Shown: positions 13,645 through 25,103 of the stretch, one piece after another | Position numbering within the stretch: the first letter of the stretch is position 1 | Layout of the letters: every line of letters starts with the position of its first letter | Source: Todiramphus chloris collaris | Taxonomy: Eukaryota; Chordata; Aves; Coraciiformes; Alcedinidae | Assembly (NCBI GenBank): GCA_025345505.1 | Contig: JANVCC010000049.1 | Span: 9,416,733 to 9,480,732, forward strand | DNA length: 64,000 nt | Reading direction: 5' to 3' | The notes under the pieces: model-generated | Told to the model about the DNA's origin: nothing | Databases searched by the model: none | What the model saw: only the letters and a program-made list of their open reading frames with translations | Made by a program: the position numbers and the translations under genes

Positions 13645-14242
13645 AACAAAAGGGGAAGAATTGCAGGAGAAAAGGTGCTTTTGTATCACTCCAAGGGCAC
13701 GTGATGGCCTGGGATTGCTGATCCATGTGGCGATGCCCGGGAGTACAACTGCTGTGCTCGGCTGGCAGACAGTGGGCCAGCTGCATCTTCCCAGTGGTGG
13801 AACTGGGAGCAGAGCTGAGCCCTGTGGTTGCCTCTGGTCTCTGCACTTGCCATGGCTGTAAATTTCAAACCCCAGTGGTATTAAAGAAAATTAATAAATG
13901 TCACAATCCACGTAAAAAACCCCATAGTCCTTATTACTCACATGCAGCATGACACCACCAGAATTGTAATTTCCAATTTCATCTTTTCTGGCTGACCACA
14001 GATATGAATTCATTCAAATGGAAAGGAAGGAATTAAGTGTTAATTTAACAAAAAGGAAAGGCTACTAGGGAATTAGATTAGATTCTTAAATTAAATATAA
14101 ACCTGTAAAAGGGTTTTCTGCATGTTCTCGGGCTGTCTCCTTGATAATTCTCTGTAGTATAAAGCAAAATCGTATCAACTGTATGGCAGAGTGCTGAGGC
14201 ACTACCCCCGAGCAGCAGGGCAGAATGTGCTGATCCTTAGAA

Positions 14243-14283
14243 TGGGTTTTTTTGTTGTTGGGTTTTTTGTGTGTTTGTTTTGG
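14243..14283. repeat. G/T-only low-complexity tract
   Basis: The + strand contains only G and T for 41 bases: GGG plus T7, GTTGTTGGG, T6, then a GTGTGTTTG run. In reverse complement this is the same kind of A/C tract as at 29709 and 43178. Confidence 0.85.
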
Positions 14284-15090
14284 CTTTTTTATTATTTTTG
14301 ATAAATACGAAGATTTCAGTTTACCTCCTTGATGTACCTGGCATGGCTCAAGCTGGGAGCAGCTGGAACTGCTGGCAGAAGTAGGTGGGTTCAAGGCATG
14401 GCCTGGTCTGAACATCATCCTTCATTGTCTGTGGTGGCTGTACTTAGGAGCAAGGTATCGCGGCTTGCATGTCTGTGCTTCTGTAACATCAAAATTTAAA
14501 TAGGGCTTTAAAAGTCCTTTCTCTAATGGAGCATCTGATTGTGCTTCATAATTAAAGACCACAGTCTGGATGACTCTGCCTGAGGAGGGGGAGGCAGACC
14601 TTGAGCGCTGCTGTTCGCTTCTCTCTTATCTTCCTGGCTTGGCAGAGGAGGCTTTGGAGACCTGTCACAACAGAGATAAGGACAGAACCAAATTAAGATT
14701 TAGGAATTTCTTCTGGGACTTTTCCAAGCAAAAAGAGGCTTTTAATTGGTTTTCAGTTCTGTGGCAGCCAAAGGTCTTTAATTAGGTTTTACATCATTCT
14801 CTGGTATCACGTTCCTTTTCTATGTTTAGCCCACTGATTTGTACTTCTTTAAACAGACAAAAATTTACCACTTGTCTTTGTTTCAAAAAATCAAGGTGCT
14901 GAATGATTTTATGTAGATGCTAAATAGCAAGTGAATTGTCAAAACTTAAGCCTGCTGAAGACAGTGTACTAGTCTAATGCTGCTATATTTAGCTTGTCTG
15001 ATAAATGTAGTATTAAAGGTGTGCTAATTTCATATTTAATTATTCTTTGGTTTCCTTGCATTATTTAGCTAGCGAACTAGCTTTAAAGTT

Positions 15091-15150
15091 ATAAAGTAAA
15101 TGAGTTTGTAAAATAAGTGAGTTTATAAGGCTAATGAGTTTATAAAGTAA
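15091..15150. repeat. Degenerate AT-rich minisatellite (period about 16-19 bp)
   Basis: Four diverged units follow the pattern ATAAAGTAAATGAGTTT: at 15091, about 15109 (TAAAATAAGTGAGTTT), about 15125 (ATAAGGCTAATGAGTTT) and 15142 (partial). The mutations between units show that it is older than the other tandem repeats here. Confidence 0.8.
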
Positions 15151-16819
15151 ACATCCTTCCTTGCAGAGCTCTGTTGCAACATTGGCAGTTTACAGAATTA
15201 TTTTTGGCAAACATACAAAAAATAAAAGCATGCTTGTATAATCATATCATCCATAATCAAGTTTTATTTATATAGCTTTTTGATGGTGCTCTTCCTTTGC
15301 AGAGTGATAGCCTTCAGGAGTGAGGGCCTTCAGGAGGAGAGCCCTGAACAACACCTTCCAAAGTCAGTAAAACTGGTCCTTCTGTCTCGAGTAGATGTAG
15401 GGTTGGACCGAAAATTGCATCAATACTCTATTGAGTGCAGGCGGTGGATTATTACTCAAGTCCAGACAGGTCTGTTAAAAACCAAGCGAAGAAGTGAGGA
15501 ACGACATTCATTCATCCTGTCTGTTTGAATATGAACTAACTCTTGGGATTAAATTATTTGCTGGATATTTCCATTGATTTAACTAAAGTGACCAGGAGTG
15601 AATGCTGCTCTGCTATACTGCATGTTGTCAGGAAAGAGACTTTATCAGTAGATGGGGAGATTTGTCACTCTCTCTAACCCCCCCAAATTATTTCCTGGTT
15701 TTGGAATGTTCTTTCTCACCTGTGTTCATATCTGCATGTGGATGATGTGGTGGTGTGTCTCAGCAGTGCAGTTGTTTTCATTTGTGGTGCTGGCAGAAAA
15801 CATGGGTATGTGGGTGATGATGAGCCAGGAGGAGCTGCTTGAGACAAATGCCAGCAGGTCCCAGTGCATCATGCCCTGCAGGAGGGAGTGTCACTTGTTC
15901 AGCCAGAAGAGACAGCACCAACCCAGGGGTGAAACTGGGGCTGCCAGAACTTCTCCAGCACCATCCAAGGACTGCACCGATGCCATTTTCCTCCCAGTGA
16001 CCAGCAGTGCTATTTTGGTAACGCTTCCAGTCCCTGCAGCTTGCACAAAACCCTGGGTACCTTTGGATATATGTCTCCTGTGCTGCTCCCATGTCCTCTG
16101 TGTCTGTTCAGCTCCCAGCAGTGCAAAGCAGGAGGTTAATCCCAGTTACAATAAGGGTTTATGTTAATAAATAAATTGTAGCATAAGGGCTTTATCCAGG
16201 CAAGGAGAAAACCCCAGACATGTGGTCAAATCACATTAGTCCCACTATTTAAAATTACTCTGTCTGCATGGGAGAGGTTGCTTTTTTTGCTAACTCCCAT
16301 GAGGAAAGGACTTTTCACAGGCATGTGGGTGCCACAGGCTCTGAAGGGAGACACTGCTGCTATTGGCTCGTGGCGTGGGACAAGCCTTGTGCTTTTACAC
16401 TGATCATTAGTTGGATAATAAGTGGCTGTTTGTTAGTTAACAGATGTGGTCATACAGTTTGTTCCACCTTCTCTTGTTCTCCTTGCTGGAGGTTCTGCTG
16501 GATTTGATTTAAAGACAGCCTCAGTTCAGTGCAGCTGCCTGGGATGCTGAAGACCACTGGGTAGCTGGAAGTAGTTCTCCAAAGTTCTCCCACATTGTGA
16601 CTCCTGTTGCTTGTTCCAGGGAGGAGTTCATCTCCCACCGAGGGCTCTCGGGGAGGGTTCAATGCTCCCCAACACTTTGTGAACAGCTTTGTTGCCACCT
16701 TTGTGCTTTGCCCATGTTTCATCTCCTTGTTACCACTTAGGGGCTGCAGAGAAGATCACCATTAAAGTGGCTAAAGATGCATATTTGCCAAGGTAAGGCC
16801 TCTGGCAGGCCCAGTACGT

Positions 16820-16842
16820 ACACTGTATTGAATATACAGTGT
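16820..16842. repeat. 9-bp perfect inverted repeat, 5-nt loop
   Basis: ACACTGTAT (16820-16828) and ATACAGTGT (16834-16842) flank TGAAT. Two further G-U pairs would extend the stem in RNA. There is no sign that it is transcribed. Confidence 0.85.
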
Positions 16843-19800
16843 GTTGTATGCACAGCGTAGTGCAGCCTCGGGGAGAGCTGGTCTGCAGTGCTGTTCATCT
16901 TCCTTGGGACTGTTCCCTCTAACACATGAAGGGAACAGTTTGGTGGGTAGATTTCCTTGGATAAAATTAGCAAATTGAGTGTGCTGAGAAGTCTGGGAGT
17001 TTTTCTTTCTATCCTGGGAAGTGTTTCTAGAGGAGCGGATGCTCAGCAAAATCTGTTGCTCAGTGCTGACTTCACAGCTGAGCCAAAATAGCAGTAATTT
17101 TTCCATAGATATTTATAAAAGCTTTTTTTTTTAATGCTTAAAATTTCTGTGGAAATACTTCTATTAATTTCTGTTTATACACTGTCTTGATTTTTTTTTT
17201 TCTTCTTTCTGGCTTTCTTTGAAAACTGTAGTATTTTCACTTTAAAAATTCAATGGGGAAGAGTGAAAAATGCCACCTGTTGCTTTTTCCTGTGAAAACT
17301 TCAGTTTCTGATGAGCAGACATCCTCTAGATGAGAGGGGCTGGGTGGCTTTGCCTGCCCATGGAAGAGCCCAGGGCTGCTTCTGTGAGCAGCTTGAGCCT
17401 GCTGCCGCTTGGGATCCTGCTCAGGTCCATCAGCCACCTTGCAGTTGCAGAAGGATTGGAATGTTTTTGGATGCAAAAACATCACCTCCTCTCAGCCAAG
17501 GACTGATCCTGCCCTGGGGAAATCTATCAGCATGCCTGTCCACCCTCCCCTGCATCCCCTGTGTTGTGCCTGGGTCTCAGCAAACTCCTGCCTGAGCTTT
17601 GGTCTTCCAGCCTGGAGCTCATGGGGGTACAGAGATGCTACTGCTTTAATAATAAGCTGCTGTTTGTCTCAGCAGACTGTCAGGTAAATGGAGTGCGAAA
17701 ACATAATGAGTCTGGCATAAGTGGGAGAGCATTAAAATTTATGCAGTTTGTTGATGTAATTGGTAGCTCATTAGGGTGACTGCTAAGCTTGCCTCACTGC
17801 GATGCTGTGGTCCAAGAGCTGCCCTGGCTGAAACTTTCTAGTGCTGGGGCAGGACTGGCAGCCTCAGCCCTGGTTGCCCATCCTGACAGCTGGCTGTGCC
17901 ACTGCTGCTAGTTGTCCCTGTGCCCTGATGGTCCTGGCTGAGCTGAGGAAATCCTGAAAACCTCCAAGGGTTTGGTGGCCATGGGCAGGTCACTCCAAGG
18001 CCTCCTGGCTTGATTCAGGAGTTGCTGTCACCCCGGTGTGGACTAAACCCTTTGCACCAGCTGAGCTTTTGCTGATGCTCCCTATGGGGCAGAGGCCTTG
18101 CAGACACAGGCTTCAGCAGCTGGCGTTATAAAAAGCCTTTCTCCTCCACTGCTTGATTATTTAGACATGAAGTTTTTCTGGGAGGCAAATGAAAGCATCT
18201 TGGATTCCATGTCTTGCACATCTTCTTGCACATAGGAGCTCAGATGCTGTCTGGGCCCCCAGGCTCAGCACAGACAGCAGAGGTGACCCAGGGATACACA
18301 AACCTGCATGGGGCTGGTTAGCACAGCATCAGCGTGGGTAATAAATGCTAAGTCATGTGCACCGAAGACACTTCAACAGCAATACTGATGGCTCTTTAAA
18401 ATGATGATTCTGGTGGAGTGGCTTTTGATTTGTTCCTGGCCCATATACCTCTCCTCTTCAGAATGGTGGTAGAAATTGCTTCATTATAAACTATTTCACA
18501 GCAGCAGACCTCAAAAGTTTCTGAATTAGAAATAAATTGCACCATTGATTATATATATATAGTTTTTTTATTTTTTTTTTCCAGATCTTGATTTTTTCAG
18601 GAGATGAAACATGTTTCTTATTGCTTCCCTTCCCAGGGGCCTGGGGCAGTAATTACCAGACCAGTGCAGAGCAAAGGCAAGCCATGTCTTTGCAGCACAC
18701 TCTGCTCTTTAGCTCTCTTAGCCTCTCTGATACTACCACCTTTTCTGTGACTCTCAGGCTGAGCGTTTCAAGGAAAAAGAAAAGGAGAGCCTGGTGTAGT
18801 ACAGTGCAGTTTTCCGCAAGTTTGATGTTACATCTCTTCTGTAAGACAGCTGTTGCCTTGTACATGAGCTTGGCGTGGTGTTTGAACATCACAGCTGCTT
18901 TGTGGACCAGGATCCTTAATGGCCACCATGAGCAGGATTGTCATCACTGATAACGTCCTTACTCTGAGAAGTTCTGTTTTGGCACAACCTGCTGGCAATC
19001 CCCACGGAGCTGGTTCCTGCCGTTCATTCCCAACCGCTCCACCTTCCAGCTGTAACTTACGCATTTTCACTGACTGCTGTCCTTTGGCTAGATGAGGATA
19101 AGTATGTTTCTCCAGTTTAACAAGGTAGTTTTTTTATAAGGAACTGTGTGCTGTTGGTCTGGCATGATTTCCCATGGATAAGAACACATGGCATTTTGTT
19201 GTTTTCCATTTCTTTTTGTCCTGTTGTCCTACAGCTGATTATTGCATTCTGATAAAACAACAGAAATGCTCTCCCCCTACTTAGACTGATCACAAATACC
19301 CAGCCTTCCAAATATTGACAATTAGCAAGTGGAAGCAATTGCCCAATATGGGAACATAGTTCAAGCAATAGAGTGATTAGCAAAACACAAAAAAACTGTG
19401 ACTAAATCTGAAGCTATGTGATCTGGGCTTTCTTAAAGCAAGCAAATAATGTTAGTCAGAGGACAGATTCATCACTATCATGAAACCAAATTGATTTTTA
19501 TAGGATTCTGTGATTGAAAAGATTCGGACAGGCTGAGCTGGCTGGAGGCCAATGAGGTATGATTGAAGGCATTTGGGAGACTGCAGCTTCCCCACTGCAG
19601 CCTGCAATAATTACTTTGAGCAAGAAGGTTAGTCAATACTCGCTGTGTCTCTTGTTCATGTTGCCTGTAATTCATCCAATCTCATATATACATCTTTTGA
19701 AAGGTTTTTTTTTGGGTGCACTGTGATGGTGGAACAACAGGAAAAAAAATATACATTAATAGTGGTTTGTATTAATTCTTGCACCAGAGAACTGCAGAGG

Positions 19801-20576
19801 TGATGGTAGGCTGCGTTACACAAGCACTGTTCTCCGTGGAAGAGTGGTTTGGGTGCTGTGGTATTGGCCAGCGTTAGGAAAAGGAAGGATTACAAGGTGG
19901 TCTGGGTTAACACTTCTCCCCAGATAAAACTAACAACTGATCTAAGCATCATGAAACTTCAGAGTCAGTCTTGCAATTTTGCCTTGCTGTTAGCTACTTT
20001 GTGTGATGCTGTACCAGGTACCCTTGGAGCTCTGGAGACGGGGCTGAGAACACTTCCCCAAAGAGTGTGCTACTTTTCTGCACGTCCGTGTTTCAAACAT
20101 ATTTCTAGATCTAGCCACCTATCTCCTGCTATTTAATGTTTCAGTACATAAGATTTCCTTGCTAACTTCCTGTCACAAATAAGAAGTCTAAAGATGTGCA
20201 GCACATGTGGTTTCTCTCACCCCAAGCTTTCCCACTCTGGAATGGAAGGAGCTGATGTCTGGTATTGGCTAATTCTTGCTGTTGTCTCTGCTTTGTTTTG
20301 TTCCTGGGCAAATGCTAGAAAGTGGGTTGCTATTGTCTTAGCTTTTGTTTGGAAGTATCAGTTCCATAACTAATTATGTATGAAATCAGACTTGGTTTTT
20401 AAATACTTCGATGTTTTTACAAGCGTGACATAGAGTAAGAATAGCACAGAAATTGTCCAATATTTCCCTTTACTTTGAAGTTCCTAAACCCACATCTAAT
20501 TACAAAGTGATTAAGACTGAGTCACCACAACTGTTTCTCTTCTGAACATAGTTTTCAAGCAGTATTAATACTCTTA

Positions 20577-21332
20577 AATCACAGAATGATCGGGATTGAA
20601 AGGGACCTCTGGAGATAAACTAGTCCAACCCCCCTACTAAAGCAGATTCACCTAGAGCAGGTTGTACAGGAACATGTCCAGGAGTGTTTTGAAAGTCTCC
20701 AGAGACTCCCCCACCTCTCTGGGCAGCCTGTTCTCGTGCTCCGTCACCCTCACAGTAAAGAAGTTTTTCCTTGCACTCAGATGGAACTTCCTGTGTTACG
20801 ATATGTGCCCGTTGCCCCTCTGTCCTGTTGCTGAACACCATGGAAGAGAGTTTGGTCCCATCCTCTTGACCCCTGCCCTTTAGATATTTATAAATAGTGA
20901 TAAAACCCCCTCTCAGTCTCCTTCAGGCTAAACATCCCCAGGTCTTTCAGCCTTTCCTCATATGAGACAAGTTCCAGTCCCCTCATCATCTTTGATAGCC
21001 TCTGCTGGACTCTCTCCTTATGGCTTACTGAGGAGCCTGGAACTGGACAGCTGTGGCCTTACCAGGACAGTGTAGAGGGGGCAGAGAATCTCCCTTGACC
21101 TGCTGGCCACACTCTTCTTAACGCACCCCAGGATACCATTGGCCTTCTTGGCTACAAAAGCATGCTGCTGGCTCATGGTTAACCTTCTGTCCACCAGGAC
21201 TCCCAGGTCCTTCTCTGTGGAGCTGCTTTCCAACAGGTTACCCCCTAATCTGTACTGGTGCATGGGGTTATTCTTCCCTAGGTGGAGGCAACCTTACACT
21301 TGCCCTTATCAGACTTCATTAGCTTCCTCTCA
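20577..21332 (-). mobile_element. CR1 LINE, 5'-truncated (copy 2, longest)
   Basis: This is a CR1 retrotransposon in reverse orientation; its 3' end is the low coordinate. Seen on the + strand: the inverted CR1 terminus AATCACAGAATGATCGGGAT (from about 20577), then AGTCCAACCCCCCTACTAAA, AGCAGGTTGTACAGGAACAT, and further on CTCTCTGGGCAGCCTGTTCT and AAGAAGTTTTTCCTTGCACT. All are typical of inverted avian CR1. The part from 21018 to about 21290 encodes the end of the reverse-transcriptase region. Similarity stops near 21332, inside ORF2, which is ordinary 5' truncation. It belongs to a different subfamily from copy 1, judging from the different 3' terminal wording. It is frameshifted and non-autonomous. 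Confidence 0.93.
21018..21263 (-). pseudogene. CR1 ORF2 fragment, distal reverse transcriptase region
   Basis: The reverse-strand frame reads YRLGGNLLESSSTEKDLGV followed by LVDRRLTMSQQHA and NGILGCVKKSVASRSREI, then LYTVLVRPQL. This is the well-known CR1 ORF2 block after the catalytic palm (YRLG---IESS-AEKDLGVLVD, then SRSREV--PLY--LVRP-LEY). After LVRPQL the expected EYC-Q-W continuation is lost to a frameshift near 21045. The remaining ORF2 tail continues in other frames to about 20640, where an LPREV-like stretch is still legible. The YADD-type catalytic motif lies upstream and is missing through truncation, so the fragment is inactive. Confidence 0.88.
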
Positions 21333-21686
21333 TATGGACTATAAAACATTTCATAAACAGGAGCGACAGAGCTGTGAGGTTAGACTCTCTGCAGGCTGAA
21401 TTCTACACTGAACTCCAAGTTGCCTTTCAGTGACTGACAGCATTGCATAAAACATCAAAGCTATTTCTGTCTGCTGCACGGGAAAATGACCTACCTGCTT
21501 AAAAAACCAAATTCAGTGAGGAAGACATTGCTTAGTTGTCTGTTTCTACAACTTTTCCTAGTCTTTTTTTTTTTAGTTATTTATAAATTGTAGGATTAAT
21601 GCCTGAGCTGATTTAAAATGAAGACCTGGGATGCTCCAAGGTTAACAATTGTATTTTTATTTTCATAGTGTTCTATTTCAGTTATT

Positions 21687-21728
21687 AAAGGTGACAAAGA
21701 TAAGATAAAAGGTGATAAAGATAAGATA
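21687..21728. repeat. 21-bp tandem repeat carrying GATA motifs (2 copies)
   Basis: Two copies of AAAGGTGAYAAAGATAAGAT start at 21687 and 21708, differing at one position (C or T). Each copy carries two overlapping AGATAA motifs, and the second adds a TGATAA, so the duplication raised the local number of GATA-factor sites. Two further WGATAA motifs follow at 21743 and 21764. Confidence 0.92.
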
Positions 21729-21769
21729 AATTTATGACCTGATGATAAGTTACCCAGAACAACAGATAA
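21687..21769. promoter_or_regulatory. Candidate homotypic GATA-factor site cluster
   Basis: Seven WGATAA motifs lie in 72 bp in the same orientation: 21698, 21703, 21713, 21719, 21724, 21743 and 21764. WGATAR is the established binding site of GATA zinc-finger factors. The count is read directly from the sequence; binding is inference. The flanks are AT-rich and no promoter is near, so a distal enhancer is the only plausible role. Chance is possible because five motifs come from one tandem duplication. Confidence 0.35.
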
Positions 21770-23459
21770 TTAAAAGTTTTAATGGAGCCTTGATTTTAAA
21801 ATACTTGCTTTGAATGACAATATGCAAAGCTAAATAAGTCATAGATGAGCAAGATTAAATGGAACAGAACTCTAATCTGCCTTACATAATATAGGAAGCA
21901 TTAATATAATTCTAAAATACATGTAGTTAAAGGCTATGAATGTCATAGTCAAGGAGAATATGGATGCCACTAGCAAAATGTACTTTTTAGAATCTGGATG
22001 CAGTTTTATGTAGAACAGAAGCCCCTAAGCAAGTTGAATTTGAAAACTGAATGCCTGAATGAATCCATAGGAAAACACATGCTTGTTTTGACTTGATAGC
22101 AGCAGCTCATGGGGGTGTGGGTTAGTTTTGGGTTACCACTCAGGTCTATCTGGACTTTTTCTCTGCCATCCAGGCCACTGGAAACTCAGGATTATAGCAG
22201 TCGTGTCCTTTGTGATGGTCAGTTTTGGAAGACAGATGAGATTCTTTGCAGAAATCCTCAAATTATATTTTTAGAGACCTTTGGGTATGAAGAGAACAGC
22301 TGGGACAAGGTGCTCTTACCCTACTACCAATTTAAGCAAAGGCTCTCGGTATCGCTTTGGAAATGGTGCAAGGTTGGTGAAGGTCATTTAGGGATTTACA
22401 AATCTAACGAATGATAGTTAGGGCTTCCTGTATGTGTACCAGGCCAGTCAAGGGAATAAGCCTGCTGGCCACTGCTCTGCTTCAACCAAGCCATCTGCAG
22501 TGCTGTCTGAAATGATGTACTTGTCCTGCATTACTTTCATTTCAGAGAGGTACTTTCCTCCTCTCTGCCAGGAGATACGCCAGAAAAACGAGCAATCTTT
22601 TCATACCAAATTTATTCTTTCTAGTGTCAGAGACAGTGGGCTAGTGCTACTAGGTACAAATTAAAGCAATTTGCAGAATAGCATGGGTCAGAAAGATGTT
22701 TCTGTTATCTAACAATCCAGAAGAATATAGTATCAAAATAATAATATGGTTAATAAAAAAGTCACAAGTCTGCCCTGATCTCACTGTTAAAAAATACCAA
22801 GGTGTTGAGAAATGGAGTGTAGTTGCTTCCCAACATTTTTTCAACAGAAAACCCCAAGCAAGCACGGAACTAGGAGTGAAGCCAGAAACACTGGGCATGG
22901 AGGTCTTTAAAAAGGGAATGATGTTACAGAGCAACATACTCATTGTGATCTAAGCCCCAGGGAGAGGCCACACAGCTTTATGCATTTGGAGCTGTGTTTG
23001 TCCCGGATGTGGAAATGCTGCTTGCAGGAGTCCAACATCTTCATCCTGACACCCCAGACTCCTATGCACCAGTCTCCAAGAGCATCACAATCTTGGTGTG
23101 ATCTGGGGCAAGTGCTTTCTAGATGTTTTGTCATTTTTAGCATTCCCATTTTGTATAAGAATGATTTCAATCAGAAAATGAAAGATATACTATCAGTTCA
23201 TCCTCCTGAGACAGCTTTTCTCCCAGGCAAAATGGAGACATCCACGCTTATACACAGTTGGAGGTGGTTTTTTCAGACCACTTTGTTAAGATTCAGTTCA
23301 GAGCCATTTTGCTCCTGCACTAAGTCATCTGGATCAAGAAAAGGACTGTTTTCATCCACCAAGCTAGGATGATAAACAAGTCTCATCAGACATTTTTCAG
23401 GGTCATGGGTTAATAAGACCATAAATCTAAGTGTAATTTATCTGAAAGCCAAAATGAAG

Positions 23460-23650
23460 TCATAGTCTTTGGCACAAGATGCCAGCTTTATTGTTCCAAC
23501 ATTTGTCTGAGAAAAGTAGTTATAGGGAACCTGTGAATTACGCAAAAACAGGAATTCGTGCATAATAATCTTAATGGTGCTTGTTTACTTCATCTTCTTG
23601 TGCATAATTAGCAAAACATATGATCCAAGATGTTCTTCTCATTTAGAGCC
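23460..23650. promoter_or_regulatory. Candidate conserved non-coding element (C/EBP or PAR-bZIP-like site)
   Basis: TTACGCAA at 23538-23545 is a good C/EBP or PAR-bZIP-type site that keeps its CpG. Near it are CATAATAATCTTAATGG, a forkhead-like TGTTTACTT (near 23582) and GCATAATTAGC. The assignment rests on motif texture. Confidence 0.22.
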
Positions 23651-25070
23651 TTGTTTTGGCTGGACGGCATAGTGGAGTTGGTGTTGCCAAGAGCTATACT
23701 GGGTAATGTTTTCTGGTAGATTTACTGTGTGATATCTGTGCTCAGCAGTAGGATCTGTAAATTTATGACAAAAAGATCAAGGCTATCATAAACAGTAATA
23801 TCTACTGGGTACAAAAGCTGCGGCTCCTGCGATGACATTTTCTCTGTGCCATGCACAAGTGAGTGTTGTCAGCTGTGTCTCATATAAAAGCCTGACATTG
23901 AGTGACTGATTATCTCACAGCCTTGAGATTGTGCCTTCTAATTAGTTATGCAGAGTGAATAATTTTAGTTCAAATAGGTGTTGCTGGCTGGACAACTGAT
24001 AGCATAGTGTGTGTCTACACTAAATATTATCATTAAACTCTTTCATGTCCTTGGCTACTGACACTTAGGTACTGGAAAGTGGTAGTTTGGGTTGTTTCTT
24101 TTTTCTTTCTTTTTTGTTGTTTTTCTTTTCCCTTCTCCCTACTTTGGTGTTATTTTACAATACCTAGGTAAATTAAAAACAAGAGTCAATGTTATTTAAC
24201 ATCTTTCTGCACACTTTATAGGAAAGCCAGCATTGTTTATATTGCTGTATTTAGACTAGATCTGAGGCTGATCAAATGTTTGTTGCTAATGAGGATTTGG
24301 TGACTTTTTTCCTGCTTTCAAGCCAATTCTGACTCATGAAGATGTAATAAGTTTCTAAGAAATTGTTTATGTAGCCTGTTCTAGTGGGAGACATATTTAC
24401 AGATAGATCTCAACAGTTATATCTTCCCTATTCACTCTTCATCATGTTCCATCATGTAATTTTCTTGCTAATTACATTATTTGCTCCCTTCTTGGATTTA
24501 TGAAGCTCTTTTAACAGCAAAAATCAGTACCACTGAATAACCTGGGTGGATGGGCTCTCCCAGAAAGCCCCAGTGAGTAACCTTCCCTCACCATGGCTAT
24601 CCCTGGTGTAGGTGCCCACCTCCTTCTCAGTTACATCTGTGCTCTCCCATCCCTCCCACTGCCGCAGTGCTGCTGGGCAGGGCTCTCCTGCCTCTGCCTT
24701 CCCTCCCTTGTCTGCCTCCTTGGGGAAGAGTTAGAGGCTATCCCAACTGAGCACCTAACGCAGAGCCCCTGCCTCTCACCGGGGATTTCAGCCCTGTTTT
24801 GGCTTGCTGAAGGCTGATTTTTCTTCAGATTTCCCTAGCCTCTGGCATAAATGGTAGGAGGGAGAAGGAGCTTTGGGTAACAGGTAATTGTCTGTTGTTG
24901 AAAGCGATGCTGGGGGGGAAAAGGTGGCAGCAAGAGCCTAAGTGGACTAGATGAAAAGAGGGTACAGCTGAGAGGAGGAAGATAAACTTCACAGCACCAG
25001 GGCCACCCCAGTCAAATCACCATTCTCAGGCAGGCCAGTGGCATCTGCTCCCTGCCCCTTCCTGGTGCCA

Positions 25071-25103
25071 GTCTTCCATGATTGAGTCTTCCATGATTGA
25101 GTC
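25071..25103. repeat. 15-bp tandem duplication
   Basis: GTCTTCCATGATTGA occurs at 25071-25085 and again at 25086-25100, followed by GTC. The two copies are identical, so the duplication is recent or polymorphic. Confidence 0.95.

Larger units (their letters stand above)
13645..20576. other. Non-coding stretch between CR1 copies 1 and 2
   Basis: Apart from the listed repeats, it holds (TA)6 at 18550-18561 and T-rich runs near 17125 and 17192. AT-rich CNE-like patches occur at 14480-14800 (CTTCATAATTAAAGACC, TTTTAATTGG, TTTAATTAGG), 17690-17780 (AACATAATGAG, AAATTTATGCAG) and 19540-19690 (GCAATAATTACTTTG). A weak exon candidate at 15303-15469 is given as a finding. No gene is supported. Confidence 0.6.

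Noticed and set aside
17990-18020. Possible MIR SINE core (words like GGGCAGGTCACT)
   Set aside because: Only about a dozen bases fit and no tRNA-like head or flanking MIR sequence is visible.
20620-20883. Two 73-codon frames on opposite strands
   Set aside because: Both lie inside CR1 copy 2 and are off-frame readings of its ORF2 tail and 3' UTR.
22109-22414. 101-codon frame with a plausible-looking residue mix
   Set aside because: No splice borders, promoter or recognised motif; I could not separate it from chance.
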